Numbered from the stretch's first letter, positions 1-11,991 are shown. The stretch: 64,000 nucleotides of DNA from Silene latifolia (GCF_048544455.1 NC_133536.1:26104152-26168151); one strand, 5' to 3'. Numbers and translations are program-made. The notes: generated by a model from the letters alone, not told the origin.

Positions 1-548
1 ATTATATAATTTTCACTAAACATTAAATTATAATATTTTAATTAAAATATAAATAATATAAAACTATAAAATATTAAATCTTTGATTGATGTTATTATTT
101 GATAATGACTTGACTTGTACTATGTATAAACAAAATAATAAATTGTTTTGATTATTTTCATGACAAAAAATAAATTGAGAGAATTTATAAATTGGAATCA
201 TTAGTTTTGTGGTATAAAAAATGTTTTTTTAAAAAATACATTTCACCACATTTCTCAATTTTTTTTGATTAATTTTCAGTTTTAATTTTTTTTTTCTCGA
301 AACAAAATACAACAACGAGAAAATGAACAATTACAGTTCAAATTTACTAAGTTTTCTTGAATAATTTTACAGTTCAATTTTACTCAATTTTCTTGAATAA
401 TTTTACAGTTCAATTTTTTTATTCTAATATCAAAATATAATAACATGAAATATGAAAAATTAATGAGATGTAAATCTAGCATGATTAAGTAATACAAAAA
501 TAAAAACTTTATAAATACAGTGCATTCATTGCACGGGATTTAAACTAG
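1..548 (+). mobile_element. Helitron-like element, 3' part (left end outside window)
   Basis: The right end has the Helitron 3' signature: a short hairpin (GTGCA..TGCAC, about 520-533), a GC-rich tail, then CTAG at 545-548 followed by T. The body (for example the stretch near 176-215) matches the body of the 1220-1795 copy, so they belong to one family. No helicase/Rep coding is visible, so it is non-autonomous. The 5' end lies before the window. Family assignment rests on terminal structure only. Confidence 0.6.
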
Positions 549-786
549 TTTACATATCAAAAAAGGTTATTTAATTGAAATACTCCAAACTATTAGAGTC
601 CTCCTCAAATTACTACAAACTTTAAATTAACTAGCATTATACCCAATTATTACCTTCATTCTCATTTAATAAAATACGAGAAAGGGCTACCTATTTAGTA
701 GGTTACCTTTCTTATAACCCTTCTTTTTTCATACTCCAAACACCATTAAAGTCAAGTCCCATTAAAGTGAGCTTGAAGCTTCACAA

Positions 787-1875
787 TCTCCCCTACTACT
801 AAGAGAATAAAAATTCTGAAAAGTTTTCCCTCCAAACTCCACCTACTTATATAAGGAAAGAAATAAAATTTTCCCATTAAACTATAATCTTTTTCTTAAA
901 GCATGACTTTTTTTATTAAATTCTAAATTATAATTATATAATGTTTTAATCAAACTAAAATAAAAAGAATATAAAATTATAAAATACAAAATCGTTAATT
1001 TTTCTTCGAAAATGACTTAATGCATACTTAAACTGTATAAAACAATAAAATAATATTATTAGCTACGTGAAAAAAACTCATTAATATAATTTAAGAAAAG
1101 TTATAAAATAAATTCATTAACTTTATGTTAAAAAAAATCATGACATAATACGTTTTTTTTCATATTAAAATAAAATTATGTGAAATATAAAAACTTGAAG
1201 GTATAAAATTTGGAATGAATCCTCATATATACTAAGAGAATAAAATTCTCCGAAGTTTTCCTCAAAAAGGTATCAAGCTAAATAAGAAAATAAAAATACT
1301 TCTTTCTTTAAATTATTATCATTTCATCAAAATATAACCTTTTAATCAAATAATAGTATTTTCTTTGAAAATCTAAATTATAATATTTTAATTAAAGAAG
1401 ATAAATTCACTATAAATTTTATAAACTCTAAATTTCTGAATTTTTGTTATGTATTATTATATATGAGAGAATGACTTGACATATTTTGTATAAAACAACA
1501 AATTAAACTGATTTAATTAGCTTCATCACAAAAAAAAATAAAAAATCATTAACATAATTTGAGAAAATTTATTATTTGTAATCATTAGTTTAATGTTAAA
1601 GAAAAAAATTATTAAACATATTTTATAACTTTACTAAATTCTCTTGATTAGTTCATAGTTCATTTTTTTCTCATATCAAAATACGATGAGGTATATGAAA
1701 AATATGAAAAATTAATAATGTATCAATTTAAAATATTTAAATAATAACTAAAAACAAACCTCTATATATACCACAAATGTGCGGGATTTACACTATTAAA
1801 TACCAATAGTATAATTGTTACATTCTCTAATATCCCTATTTAAAAAACCGCGCATTTGCGCGGGATCTATACTAG
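787..1875 (+). mobile_element. Non-autonomous Helitron (outer copy, interrupted)
   Basis: It starts with TC after an A (family start ..CTACTACTAAGAGAATAAAA) and ends with the hairpin CCGCGCATTTGCGCGG (1847-1862) followed about 10 bases later by CTAG (1872-1875) and T. This is the standard Helitron layout (A|TC...CTRR|T, no target duplication). A second start at 1220 and a second end near 1795 lie inside, so the element appears to have been invaded by a relative. Its own sequence would be about 430 bp on the left and 80 bp on the right. There is no coding capacity. Confidence 0.6.
1220..1795 (+). mobile_element. Non-autonomous Helitron (inner copy)
   Basis: It begins TCCTCATATATACTAAGAG after an A, matching the starts at 787 and 4120. 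It ends after a short hairpin around ACAAATGTGCGGG with CACTA where CTAG is expected, so the terminus is slightly eroded. Body similarity to the 1-548 copy is clear. No ORF of interest. Confidence 0.5.
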
Positions 1876-2880
1876 TTGATGACTAAATGCACTACCATTT
1901 TCGCCATAGATTTCGATGACTACTTTTTAAAATGCAACACAAACGAGCCAAAATTCTCTCCATTTCCTAAAAAGAAATGGAGAGACCATTACCTATCAAC
2001 GGCTAAGATTGTATCGTGTTAATATCGAACGGTTCACGATTTATACATAAAAATAAAGGTTTAATAGAGTTAGATGAGATAATATTATTAAATGGGTTTG
2101 TGAGAGGAAATGGAGAGAAAAGAAATGGAGAGGATCCTTGTTGAACACAAACCCAGTTTAGAGTCCCCCTCCTCTCATTTACTCTACTCTAACTTATAAA
2201 AACGCCATTAAGATAATACTATGTATCAATTATCAAACAAGACACAAAATCTCAAGGTAATATCTCAGAAAATTCAAATATTGAATTAAGAAGACAGTAC
2301 ACGGATACAATTCCTAGCCTCCTAGGTTATCTTCTACAATTTGCTCACCTCTTTGTCTCGTCTTTTTAATTCAACAAATAAGCATATGTATATTGAATTT
2401 AGCAATACATTATAGTAAATTAAATTAGGAAATGGAAGGATAATGTCTTATGAAACCCTAATTATTGGTTCTTTTTTTAAATTTTTTGGGTTCTTCGTTT
2501 TGGATGATTCATTTGAATGGGTATTCTGGGATCTTCAAATTGAGGGAAAAAATTTTCTGGGTCTTATGTTAATTCATATGAAATTGATGATGGAAAAGGG
2601 TTGGATGATTTGTTTTAAGTTTTGTAGCTTTGATTTTGTTTGTAATTATAAAGAGAGAGGGGGGGTAAATAAGGGATGGACATGAGCCATTCATTCATGG
2701 AAGACTAGAGGAAATTATAAAGAAAGGATAGGGAATAAGGCTGGTGAGGGGAAATTAATTACAAACAATTGCAGGTTAAGGAAGAAGATGAAGTTCAATG
2801 GATGAAGGTGGGACCTATGATTGTTTTTACTGTTTTAAAAAGACAATTCTATTAAAATATGCTATACGAAGTATGTAATA
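1876..2880. other. Intergenic; no convincing gene
   Basis: AT-rich spacer. Around 1925-2150 there is a repeated CTCTCCATTTC/GAAATGGAGAG inverted motif, including a tight hairpin at 1956-1983, flanked by two direct copies of AACACAAAC. This may be a small decayed MITE. An 80-codon ORF at 2443-2685 is low in complexity and resembles no family I know. I see no other structure. Confidence 0.4.
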
Positions 2881-2888
2881 GTTGAGTG

Positions 2889-4052
2889 TAGACCTGTCAA
2901 AACCTGATCTGACCCGAAAATCGACCGTAATCCGACCCGTAAATAACCCGCAAATAACCTGGTCTTCTCAACCCGAACCCGAAAAATACCCGAACCCGTT
3001 TTGACCCGTAAATAGCGGGTCGAAACCCGACCCGTAACAGGTTGACCGTTGGGTCAAGGCAATATGTCTTCTTTAAAATTGATATTATCAAATATGTATT
3101 GACTTATAAAATTTTAAGGAAAGATATGTATATATACGGAATGCCACATCATCACCTTGAACCATATGCCACGTCATCACATCAAAGTGTGTACCACGTC
3201 ATCACATCAAAGTGTGTCCCACGCCGTCACTTTCACCACATTACGTCGATCCGTATTCTACGTCAGCACTGCCATGTCATCATTTCAAGCGACATGCCAC
3301 GTCATCACCTTGAAGTGTGTGCCACGCCATTACTTTCACCGTGTTACGTAATCGAGCCGCATTCCATGTCGGCACTGCCACGTCATCACCTCGATCACAT
3401 GCCACCTCGTCACTTTCATGGTATTACGTGGAATCGCACCGTGGAATCGCACTCCACGTCAGCACAGCCACCTCATCACCTCGAATCACATGCCACATAA
3501 TCATTGTCATCTTATTTGAGTCTTACTGTCGTACTTAACGAGTTAGTGAGGGTAATGATAATGTTGACGAGGTGGTGATGGCGAGAATGGTGACAATTAA
3601 GTTGACTAAGACGAGGAAGATGAGAAAAAACGTATAAAGGGTAGAAATTACGATATAAAAGAAGTTTTAAAAAATAACAGTAAAAGATGTTGATCGACCC
3701 GTTTTTTTATCCGAACTCGACCCGAAACCTGCATCGATCCGTTCGTATAACGGTGTGATATTGAAAATATTAAGCAAAAAATGTTTAATCTTACTTATAT
3801 CATATATTAAACTAGATAATAATAAAGATTTAAGAATAATCATGTGTTTATAAGTAGAATTAAAGAAAATGATTTTTTTTTAAAAGGCGTTAATCTGACC
3901 CGTTCTGACCCTAAATCCGACCCGAAACCCGTATAAACCCGACCCGTATAAACCCGTATTTTTCAAACCCGAAATTGACCCGACCCGTATTTTACCCGAA
4001 CCCGAAATGACCGAACCCGTAACCCGCCCGTTTGACCCGATTGACAGGTCTA
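2889..4052. mobile_element. hAT-type non-autonomous element, 8-bp TSD
   Basis: Terminal inverted repeats TAGACCTGTCAA / TTGACAGGTCTA bound the element. The flanks are a perfect 8-bp duplication, GTTGAGTG (2881-2888 and 4053-4060), which is diagnostic for hAT transposition. Both subterminal regions are rich in GACCCG-type repeats in inverted orientation. No transposase is present. The centre holds a CCACGTCATCACC minisatellite. At 1164 bp it is long for a MITE. Confidence 0.85.
3130..3505 (+). repeat. Minisatellite-like array inside the hAT element
   Basis: Imperfect tandem units built on (A/T)GCCACGTCATCACCT, alternating with CACTTTCACC..ATTACGT blocks, recur many times over about 370 bp. 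The array keeps reading frames open in several phases, which explains the overlapping short ORFs here. The repeat looks non-coding. Confidence 0.65.
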
Positions 4053-4119
4053 GTTGAGTGTAATGGTAGTTAAAACATAGTTTGGAGTATTTTGATAAAT
4101 AATTTAATAATTTTGAGTA

Positions 4120-4721
4120 TCCTCCTACTACTAAGAGAATAAAAATTCTGTTAATTTCCCCCCCAAAAGACATCTAACTAAATAAGGTAACAAATAATTG
4201 TTTTTTTCATTACATTATTATCTTTTCAATTAATATAATATAATTAAACTCTAATCTTTTAATTAAAATTCATATTTATGACTTTTTCATTAAAATCCAT
4301 AATTTATTATGCAATCATTTCCATTTCCATAGATATTATTTTTCATCAGTTACACTCTAAAATTACGCAAACTTCTTCTTATGCAGTCTTTAACATAATT
4401 ATTGTCATCACATACACACTAATATTAAATTTTATATTTTTACATCACTTAATTGTAATTTAATGTCATAAATTAGTTTCATGCAATGATATATCATTAT
4501 AAGTTAATTTTTATAGTAAAGTAAAAATTGTTTAAGACAAAAATAACTTAACTTAAAGTGTCTTTTGATTGTAATAAACTTTCATTTTCTACCTCTTACT
4601 AAGATTATATTAGTACATTATAACATTAAAGGCACAGTTAATTTATACAATTAATTTAATGAGAATGTCTCTTTATAAAACAAAGTTAAAAAATACACTG
4701 TATCACGGAGATCTACACTAA
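4120..4721 (+). mobile_element. Non-autonomous Helitron
   Basis: The start TCCTCCTACTACTAAGAG after A matches the other Helitron starts in this window. It ends CTAA (4718-4721) followed by T, about 10 bases after a weak CTGTATCACGG hairpin remnant. It is 602 bp and AT-rich. The 61-codon ORF inside has no recognisable features. Confidence 0.55.
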
Positions 4722-4916
4722 TTCTCATTAAATAAACTTATCAAAAAATGTGAAATAGATGTAATCTTACTTTAAAAGAGTTGAGCCCAAGTGATAGGGT
4801 AGAGCCCACTGGGTTTGAAGTCCATATAGAGTTCTAAAATTTCGCCATTAAGGGGCTCGATCCAATAACATTAACTCCCAACATTGTTTATGACTAGCCC
4901 CTTTATTTTCACAAAT

Positions 4917-5072
4917 TCTCATTATAGACGGACACTATCCGGCTCACAAATAAAAGTGAGTAATGCAAGTGGGTCTGAAATAGATATCCTCACTTGTCCT
5001 CCCACTTTAATTTTGTGAGAGAACTGCTATACATCTATAGCTATAAACGGATATTGGTCGTCTATAATGAGA
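4917..5072. mobile_element. Small TIR element (MITE)
   Basis: It is bounded by inverted repeats of about 25 bp, TCTCATTATAGACG..ATCCG at the left and the complement at the right, with two or three mismatches. It is 156 bp. I could not define a convincing target duplication, so the superfamily is open. Confidence 0.5.
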
Positions 5073-5089
5073 TGGACTGTTTTTTCCTA

Positions 5090-5925
5090 GACATGGAAAG
5101 GTATTTTACATACGTGTCAAACGGGTCATTCAGTTCGTTTTTGGATCGGGTTTAATCGATTCGATTTAAATATGATTGAATTTAGTTTTGGTTTCAGTTT
5201 GATTTCGATCAAGTTCATTTCGGTTAGCACTTTAATCAGTTTTTGTTATTTCAAGTCGAATACAGTTTGGGTCGAGACAATATCAGTTCAGTTGAGTTTC
5301 TGGTCATAGTTTTCTTGTGCTGAGGGTGAAATAATTAGCTTAAATACACCTTATTCTTTTCAATTTGAATGTAATAATTCATAATGCCATTAATAAATAA
5401 AAATCAAGGAAAAAACACCTAAAATACACTTCCTCCATTCAACTCCACTCTACCTATTTCACTTTTGTACACTATTCACAATTTTGTGTTCAATTTCGAT
5501 TTTCTCTCGATACGTAAGTGGAAATATATTCATGTGGGATCTTGTTTGATTCGTCTTTACGAGTACATTAAAAATATCTAACTTTTATAATTTTTGCAAA
5601 TACGTAGCTAATGATATTTAGCGCGTAAAACACGCGTTGAAAAAAGAAAGCGGTAGAGTGGAGTTGAATGGAGGAAGTAAGTGTTTTTCTGAAAAAATAA
5701 ATATTTCTAATTCGCGTCAAGCGATTCAGCTCTTATCAGTTTAGATATATTCAGGTTGCAGGAATCATTCGGTTATTATTAGATTCAGTCCAGTTACGGT
5801 TTGATTCGGATTGAGTCAGGTTTTAGGTACTATTCTGGTTACTCATATCGGATGTTCGATCGGTTATCAGTTCGGGTATTTTCGATTGCTTTTCTGGTTC
5901 GGGTTCATTTTGCGAAGTCTAGTCT
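5090..5925. repeat. Decayed GGTTCGG/TTCGATT-rich repeat, interrupted
   Basis: Both sides are dense in (C/T)GGTT, TTCGGTT and TCAGTT words, as in the subterminal regions of plant hAT-type MITEs. The ends read TAGAC... and ...GTCTA, but no matching 8-bp duplication was found. A separate TIR element sits in the middle. No gene is visible. Confidence 0.35.
5429..5677. mobile_element. Stowaway-like MITE
   Basis: The terminal inverted repeats are about 26 bp and start CTTCCTCCATTCAACTCCAC, which is close to the TIR of the 2.07 kb element at 23733-25806. It is 249 bp. The right flank is TA and the left flank is CA, so a TA duplication with one change is plausible. No ORF. Confidence 0.6.
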
Positions 5926-6002
5926 TTTATGGGATTTATATGATATGACGGCATAATTCATGTCCAAAATTAATTGTATAATCCTAATATTGCACTTGTG
6001 AT

Positions 6003-7070
6003 GCAATTCCAAGACTATACAACTGGATGTACAATGCTATTGTACATTCAAGGGTATTTTAGTCCTTTTTCAAGTACTTTTTACAAAAAAAAAAATAACG
6101 TAATCCAATTTTCAATTCAATCCCCCTTCTCTCCTCTGACTGCTTCCATATTTTTCTAACTCCTCTCCATCTTCCTCTATCATCCAATTAATGAATCATA
6201 TTCTCCCTTAAATTATTATAATTAATTGTCTATGCGGAACAAATCATATGACATGACTCGTAAAAAAGGAATTTTTTTATCCAAAATTTATAATGCATGA
6301 AAATAGTTGAAACTCGTATTCTTTTTACATTAGCTCGTATTCTTATCTTTATAGCTCGTATTCTTATGTGCTCGTATTTTAAAGCTCTTGATTCTTTTAA
6401 GCTCGTATTCTTTTTACATTAGCTCCTATTCTTATCTTAATAGCTCGTATTCTTATGTGCTCGTATTTTAAAGCTCTTGATCCTTTTGAGCTCGTATTTT
6501 TTTTTTTACATTAGCTCGTATTCTTTTTACATTAGCTCGTATTCTTATCTTAATAGCTCGTATTCTTATGTGCTCGTATTTTAAAGCTCTTGATCCTTTT
6601 AAGCTCGTATACTGTTTACATTAGCTCGTATTCTTATCTTAATAGCTCGTATTCTTATATGCTCGTACTTTTTAGCTTGTATTCTTCTAATAATAGTTCG
6701 TATGATTGATGTAGAAATTTACCTCAAAGTATTGTTAGATCCATTTTTCCTTCTTGATGAAGATGTAAATTGCTTCTCGTTCAACAAAATATTGTTAGAT
6801 GCGTTTTTCCTCCTTGATTATGATGCTAATTGCTTCCCTTTCATCATATTAGAATCAGAATTACGGAAAAGAAAGGTTTGTCAACTGTCATTTAAGAGAA
6901 ATTTAGTGAAAAGAAAGAGGATGGTTTGTCGACTGGAGAGAAATCAGAATTAGGGAAAAAGGAGTTGTGTATAATTTTTTCTTTTATTGGGCCTAAATAG
7001 TTTAATATTTAATATATATGGGCCTGTTGTACAATGCTACTGTACAACGGGTTGTAGGATCTTATTTGTG
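6003..7070. mobile_element. Probable Mutator-like MITE with internal tandem repeat
   Basis: CTTGTGAT occurs at 5995-6002 and 7071-7078 and could be a target duplication (8 of 9 bases if extended). Just inside, imperfect inverted repeats of about 40 bp (AAGACTATACAACTGG..TGTACAATGC and its complement) contain their own TGTACAAT-type palindromes. The interior has a tandem array (6312-6695) and an 83-codon ORF (6702-6953) with no family resemblance. The assignment is tentative. Confidence 0.45.
6312..6695 (+). repeat. Tandem repeat, ~89-bp unit, about 4 copies
   Basis: Units are built from AGCTCGTATTCTT words: CTCGTATTCTTTTTACATT, CTCGTATTCTTATCTTAATAG and CTCGTATTTTAAAGCTCTTG follow one another in the same order in each copy. 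One copy carries an extra short duplication. The array is non-coding. Confidence 0.75.
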
Positions 7071-7078
7071 CTTGTGAT

Positions 7079-8040
7079 AGTTTCGAACTTGGGTTAACGG
7101 CTAAACCATTTGTCTAATAAATTGCAATTTTTTTGTATGCAAATGATACCTGAATTAAAAATAATGGAAAAAAGGATTATATGTTTGATGTATTACCTTT
7201 TAGCAATTGAGCTTAGGTCTATTTTTCTGAGTTTTTAAAATTTATAAGGTACATTTTAATTTTTTTGCCATCAAAACTCAAAACAAAATGAATTTATAAT
7301 TAAAATTTCTGAGAAACGGTCTCTCAATAACGCTATTGAGAGACCTCTCGCATGATGGAGTGAGGAAGTTATTAATTTTCTTTTTTCCTTGTTATGTCCC
7401 TCCACTAAATTAGTAGGAGACGGTCTCTCATTAGACCTACTGTAGTTTTTGAGTTATATTGTAACTCTTTAGCGTAATATTTAAGTAAACAAGTTCAAAA
7501 ACTTTATATTAATTATAAAACAAAATCCAAAAAGTTTACAATAAAACTCAAAAATTACACAATCAAGTTGTACTACATCTGATTTATAATCTATAAACTG
7601 AAATTTAACCAATTTGGTAGGTATAACTTACGGACTTTAACGCCAAGGTAAGCATTCTCCTGGTTAGATCTTGTAAGATTTATAACCCAAGTTCATACAG
7701 AAAATAAGCTTAAGGAGACCTTGTAAATAGAGGCTAGTGATCATTATTGGATAGTATGAGAATCACTTTATTTGTCTTTGTTAATGACCTCCAAAACGCA
7801 ATTCAAACACAATCTCAACATGAATGGTACAACTTAATCCATCTAATTCATCTAAAGAGATTAAATTTCTACTAATATTTGCTAGGTATCTTATATCACC
7901 CAACCTTCTAAGTTGGCCATCATCACAAAGTCACTTCACCAACCCCTTTTATCTTTACCTTATCACCATATTTTACCTTTACATTCCTTATAAGAAGAGA
8001 ACCAATCTCTGTTAGGCAGTTCCTGCATTTAACACCTAAG
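7079..8040. other. Intergenic; one perfect hairpin
   Basis: No gene is seen. At 7318-7345 GGTCTCTCAATA and its exact complement are separated by ACGC, forming a perfect 12-bp stem. A related GAGACGGTCTCTC occurs at about 7418. Such GAGACGGTCTC palindromes are common in plant MITE remnants. A 63-codon ORF at 7824-8015 is not convincing. Confidence 0.4.
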
Positions 8041-9629
8041 TTGAAGAGTCTATCGATCCGAAATACTCAAGAGGAGGGGTGAATTGAGGATTAAAAACTT
8101 TGAACTACATTTTTGGTTGTATGTGTATAATTAATTATTTAAAGTTTATTGATTAAACTTTAACTAATTAACTAATGAACGAACAAGAACGAAATAAAGA
8201 AACGAACGGAAGAGAAAGACGCACGGTTTTTGAAGTGGTTCAGTTTCACAAATCGAAACCTACGTCCACTATTCTCGATTAATAAATTTAGTACCTTTCT
8301 ACGGATTACAAATTTACTAACCCAACTTGTACAACTAACCCTAGTTGTAACTCAAGTGAGTAGCGTTAAATACTCAAGTGACTAACTTACGCTAATAAGA
8401 AAGCACTGTTGGTTCTACTAAAAGTTCACGTTAATGAACGAGTAAGAAATCAATTAAGCACCATTATCTTATAACGATAACTAAAGAACGAATGCACAAG
8501 TTTATAAACACACGACCTTTTCGAAAATAGCAAAACGGTTTTCTTGTTTTGAAATACACGGTTTTTGCTCTTAAAAATAAAATCAATTTTATGCTTAAAG
8601 GTCTTACTTTTAAATGTTGCAAAGGCAAAGTATTTATAGGCAAAGAAGGAGCATGACACACGGTTTCACAAGAAACCCTAATGGCCGAAATATAAGATAT
8701 GCAAACAAACATATCTTTGTTATTTATTTCCTTAAAACCCTAAGAGATAATAGATAATATTCCAAAATATAATTTATAAGATATTCTCCTATTATTCTTC
8801 CTTAAATCTTAAGATATGATAAGATTTTCCATATCAAGAATATCTTTAGCATAAATAAAGATATCAAGCTAATTATAAAAGATATGTTAAGATAATTCTT
8901 AAGAATAAAATCTTAACAATAAAAATATTTTATCCATTAGGTTTACACGAAATAACCACGGCCCATATGCCTCGTTTTTCGTGAAAAACCCTAGCTTAAA
9001 GTTAGGTTAGACTTTAGGGTTTAAGAGTATGCTTTGGTAAAACCCTAATTAGTAATATGGCCCAACTCATAAGTTGATCCAACATAATTACTAATTATAA
9101 GTTTAAAGCAAAACCACACTTTAATGAATTATGAGCTTCCTTATTAAATAAGTACTTTTGCTAGAACATTTAAAAGAAACAAAAACATTTTTCAAAACAA
9201 TTTGAAAACTTCTTGAGTCGTGTGTAATATAAACTCGACATGTCAATGTTATAATAGAAGAGTTATAACATCAAGCTCTTGCATAAGTAATGTTATAGCT
9301 GTCAAGCTATAACTTTACCAATATAAGAAATTCATTCTTATGTTACCATTGCGAGATAATCACTTATACTATTCTAATCTTCTTAGTAGATCTTCGAGTA
9401 TAGGCTACTTCATCATTCAAGCTTGATTAATCTTTAGACGAACTTCGTCTTCTCGTGATGCTTGATTAATTCTTCCACAATCTTGTAAAATCTTGATCCG
9501 TAATTGAGGGCTTGATCATAATATAGTCTTGTATACTTTCATCACAATTCTCTAAGCTTGACAAATAGTATATCTAATCTAAAGAGACTAAACAAATAAT
9601 TACGCGCAACGAGTATATAAAAAGTAAAG
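8041..9629 (-). mobile_element. Decayed LTR-like sequence, minus strand
   Basis: Read on the minus strand, the segment ends with a TTCACCCCTCCTCTTGAG-type motif near 8070. From memory, this kind of motif sits near the LTR/leader junction of some plant Copia elements. I could not define both LTR ends, a PBS or a sister LTR. It contains no coding sequence. This is the sequence into which element 1 inserted on its left side. Confidence 0.3.
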
Positions 9630-10048
9630 CACTCTGTTGATACCTCATTTCTGCACCTCCCACAAACCACCCGGTGATGATTGGGCCGCATGTTTGATAC
9701 GCGGAACGATTTGTGACAGTTCGTAAGTTTATCGTCGAGTGATTGCTCAAACACTGATGTCTACCTCTTAGTTGTCATCTACGCGCCGATACGGCCGTTT
9801 TGACAGTAATTAGAGTACATTTGGAGTTCGGGACTAAAACCGTCTCTATTTTCTGATAACCGCTAAATCCCGAGTCATAATGTTCTGGAATGTTCCGGAT
9901 ATTTCTATTCCATATTTCACAATCTTTTAATCTTTGGTAAAGTATTTCCCGTAATATTCACACAAAATATTAAGGAAAACCAAATTATCCCGTCATTCCA
10001 TAAACTAAACACGGAAATCTTTCTTCCGCAGGAGGAAACCACTTGGGA

Positions 10049-10110
10049 ACAGATGCAGCAGGTGTTGTGCCTCTTCCAAGAGACGCAGTGCATGCTGCGC
10101 CTCTTCCCAG
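10049..10110 (+). repeat. GACGCAGC palindrome cluster, LTR site 1
   Basis: Two units of the form GAYGCAGC..G(C/T)TG(C/T)GCCTCTTCC lie in tandem, about 95 bp upstream of the LTR TATA box. The same motif recurs at 10656, 11258, 39560, 43372 and in the 3' LTR. Confidence 0.75.
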
Positions 10111-10192
10111 GTCCTTTTCTGCGTATTTTTCGTATCTTTTCATATCTTTTCGAGATTCACTTCCAAAGTTTCTCCGAAAACTCTAATTCCTC

Positions 10193-10211
10193 CACGTGAT
10201 TAGTATAAATA
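10193..10211 (+). promoter_or_regulatory. LTR core promoter: G-box plus TATA
   Basis: CACGTG (10193-10198) is followed six bases later by TATAAATA (10204-10211). The arrangement is repeated in the 3' LTR with TATAAATA at 47473-47480. It probably drives the genomic RNA of element 1. Confidence 0.65.
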
Positions 10212-10655
10212 GGAGCCTTCGCTCCTCATATTTCTCACGCGAGTGTCCGCCCTTCTCTTCTCCCTTTGCATTCTAGACCACGTTCTTACTTTTTAGCGTC
10301 TACGTGCTTGAACATTCGACCACGTAAGCTCGGATCCTTCTGAGTACTAGCCTCGTTTGCATGACCGACCAATTTGACCAACTCCACCATAATCAACTTA
10401 ATTAATCTTCATCGTTTTCCTTTTACGAGGGCACTTTCGTCTACATTCGAGTCGAGCATCACTAAAACGTTAACTTAGTTCATCTCGTTTCGTCAAACAT
10501 GTAAGTCTGAGGGTGTAAATCCTTCTTTTTATTATTGTTATTTACCTTTTTGTATCATTAATGTAAGATTTATGTCGAAAGTATTCTTAAAACCGATTTC
10601 TAAAACCATGTTTAAAACCCTTTTTACGGATTATCAGGAGATAGACGTCGAGAAA

Positions 10656-10735
10656 GGATGCAGCAGCTACTGCGCCTCTTCGAAGGGACGCAGCACCTGT
10701 TGCGCCTCTTCGGGAGGCTGTCGCAGTTCCTGCTT
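10656..10735 (+). repeat. GACGCAGC palindrome cluster, LTR site 2
   Basis: Two and a half units (GATGCAGC..TGCGCCTCTTCG, GACGCAGC..TGCGCCTCTTCG, then a partial unit). The matching 3' LTR segment (47927-47998) is far more diverged here than in the surrounding LTR sequence. Confidence 0.7.
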
Positions 10736-11257
10736 CCTTTCTTCTTCCTCCGTCTTCTGTTAATTCTTTCGTTTCGTTGTTTTCTTTCGTTTATTGTTCT
10801 TTATTCATATGACGATTTAAACATAATTTAACATATTATTTATCATCATTAGTATATAATTCATCATTAATTCCCGGCTTAATTCCCCTATAATCCAATA
10901 TTTGCGGGTTTTCGTCATTAAAATCAATCCGGGTTGTAGAGATTCGATTCTTTCATATTGAATCTCTGGAATTCGATATTTGGTATATTTCCATCTGTCT
11001 ATTGTCGTATCCGCCATTAATTCGTCATATTTACCCTATTTAGTTCACCGATGTCACTAATGAATCTTTCATTCATGTAATTAATTCGTTTGCATTCGTT
11101 TCATCCATGTTTTATCGCTTTTATGACTCATTCGCATGTAATTAACCTATTAAATCACTTTCCTCCGAGTCAAATATCATAATCAATCATTAAATTCACC
11201 CAAAAATATTGACGATTTGCAGTTTCGGCTTCGCAGCCAGAACTCAGCCTTGGAATA

Positions 11258-11302
11258 GACGCAACAACTGTTGCGCCTGTTCCAGGTTGACTTCTGTCTC
11301 TG
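11258..11302 (+). repeat. GACGCAGC palindrome, LTR site 3 (single unit)
   Basis: One unit is present here. The 3' LTR carries two at the equivalent place (48518-48579), so the copy number has changed since insertion. Confidence 0.7.
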
Positions 11303-11991
11303 AACTTCCGTTCTGCTTTGACCTAGTTTAATTAGTTTACGTATTTAATTAACTATTAATCGTATTATCGCCTAACTCCTGTTCGTTAATTCGTTTGTTT
11401 ATTCTTTCTCAAATTATCCGTTTTGAAAGTATTTTCGACATAAATCATTGAATCCGATGTAATTATTGTAATTTTCATTATTGTATTTATTATTGTATTT
11501 CTTTTATTGTACCATTTGTATGTCTTCACATGTAATTGAACTTAAATTCCTACTTCGACCTAATTGTTTGCTAATTAATTGTTCACCGACTTAGTTAATT
11601 CTTCACATGCTAAGATTAAAACTTGGATGTTGCAATGCATGCATATAATCGACGATATATCAAGTACGAATAACTTCTCTAATCATTAGTAGAGACCGCT
11701 ATCGAGGCGGGCGGGATTAGGTGTTCGATCAAAAGAGCTTCCTAGTACGTACCCTCACCCCTTACTCCAAATCTCTGTGAACATCCGTGTTCATTGGCAT
11801 CCACGAGAGTCATTCTAGACATAGAATGCTAAGGGTAACGAGTTCTTGGTGTTCATGTCACTACTTTGTGTCTTGACATGACACGAGATAATCGAACGGT
11901 TTCTAATTTTCCACAATAAATTGGTGGCGACTCCACAAATGCAAATGCTTGTTCTCCTTCCAAGCTCCCCCGTGGGCCCGCGTCCACAGTT

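Larger units (their letters stand above)
9635..11988 (+). repeat. 5' LTR of element 1
   Basis: It begins TGTTGATACC and ends GCGTCCACA, and aligns along its length with 44390-49839 once the two insertions there are removed. It is 2354 bp. A TATA box lies at 10204. Three clusters of the GACGCAGC palindrome lie inside. The ORFs within it are not conserved as proteins. Confidence 0.92.

Noticed and set aside
2443-2685. 80-codon ORF
   Set aside because: Low complexity, no recognisable motif, no splice or promoter context.
3042-3538. Three overlapping His/Ser-rich ORFs
   Set aside because: They translate the same minisatellite in different frames inside a hAT element.
3130-6695. CRISPR-like regular repeats
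   Set aside because: Repeats are contiguous minisatellites without unique spacers, and the DNA is a plant nuclear sequence.
8041-9754. Minus-strand ORFs near 8450-8712 and 9542-9754 as small genes
   Set aside because: They lie in decayed LTR-like sequence or cross the element 1 LTR border (9635).
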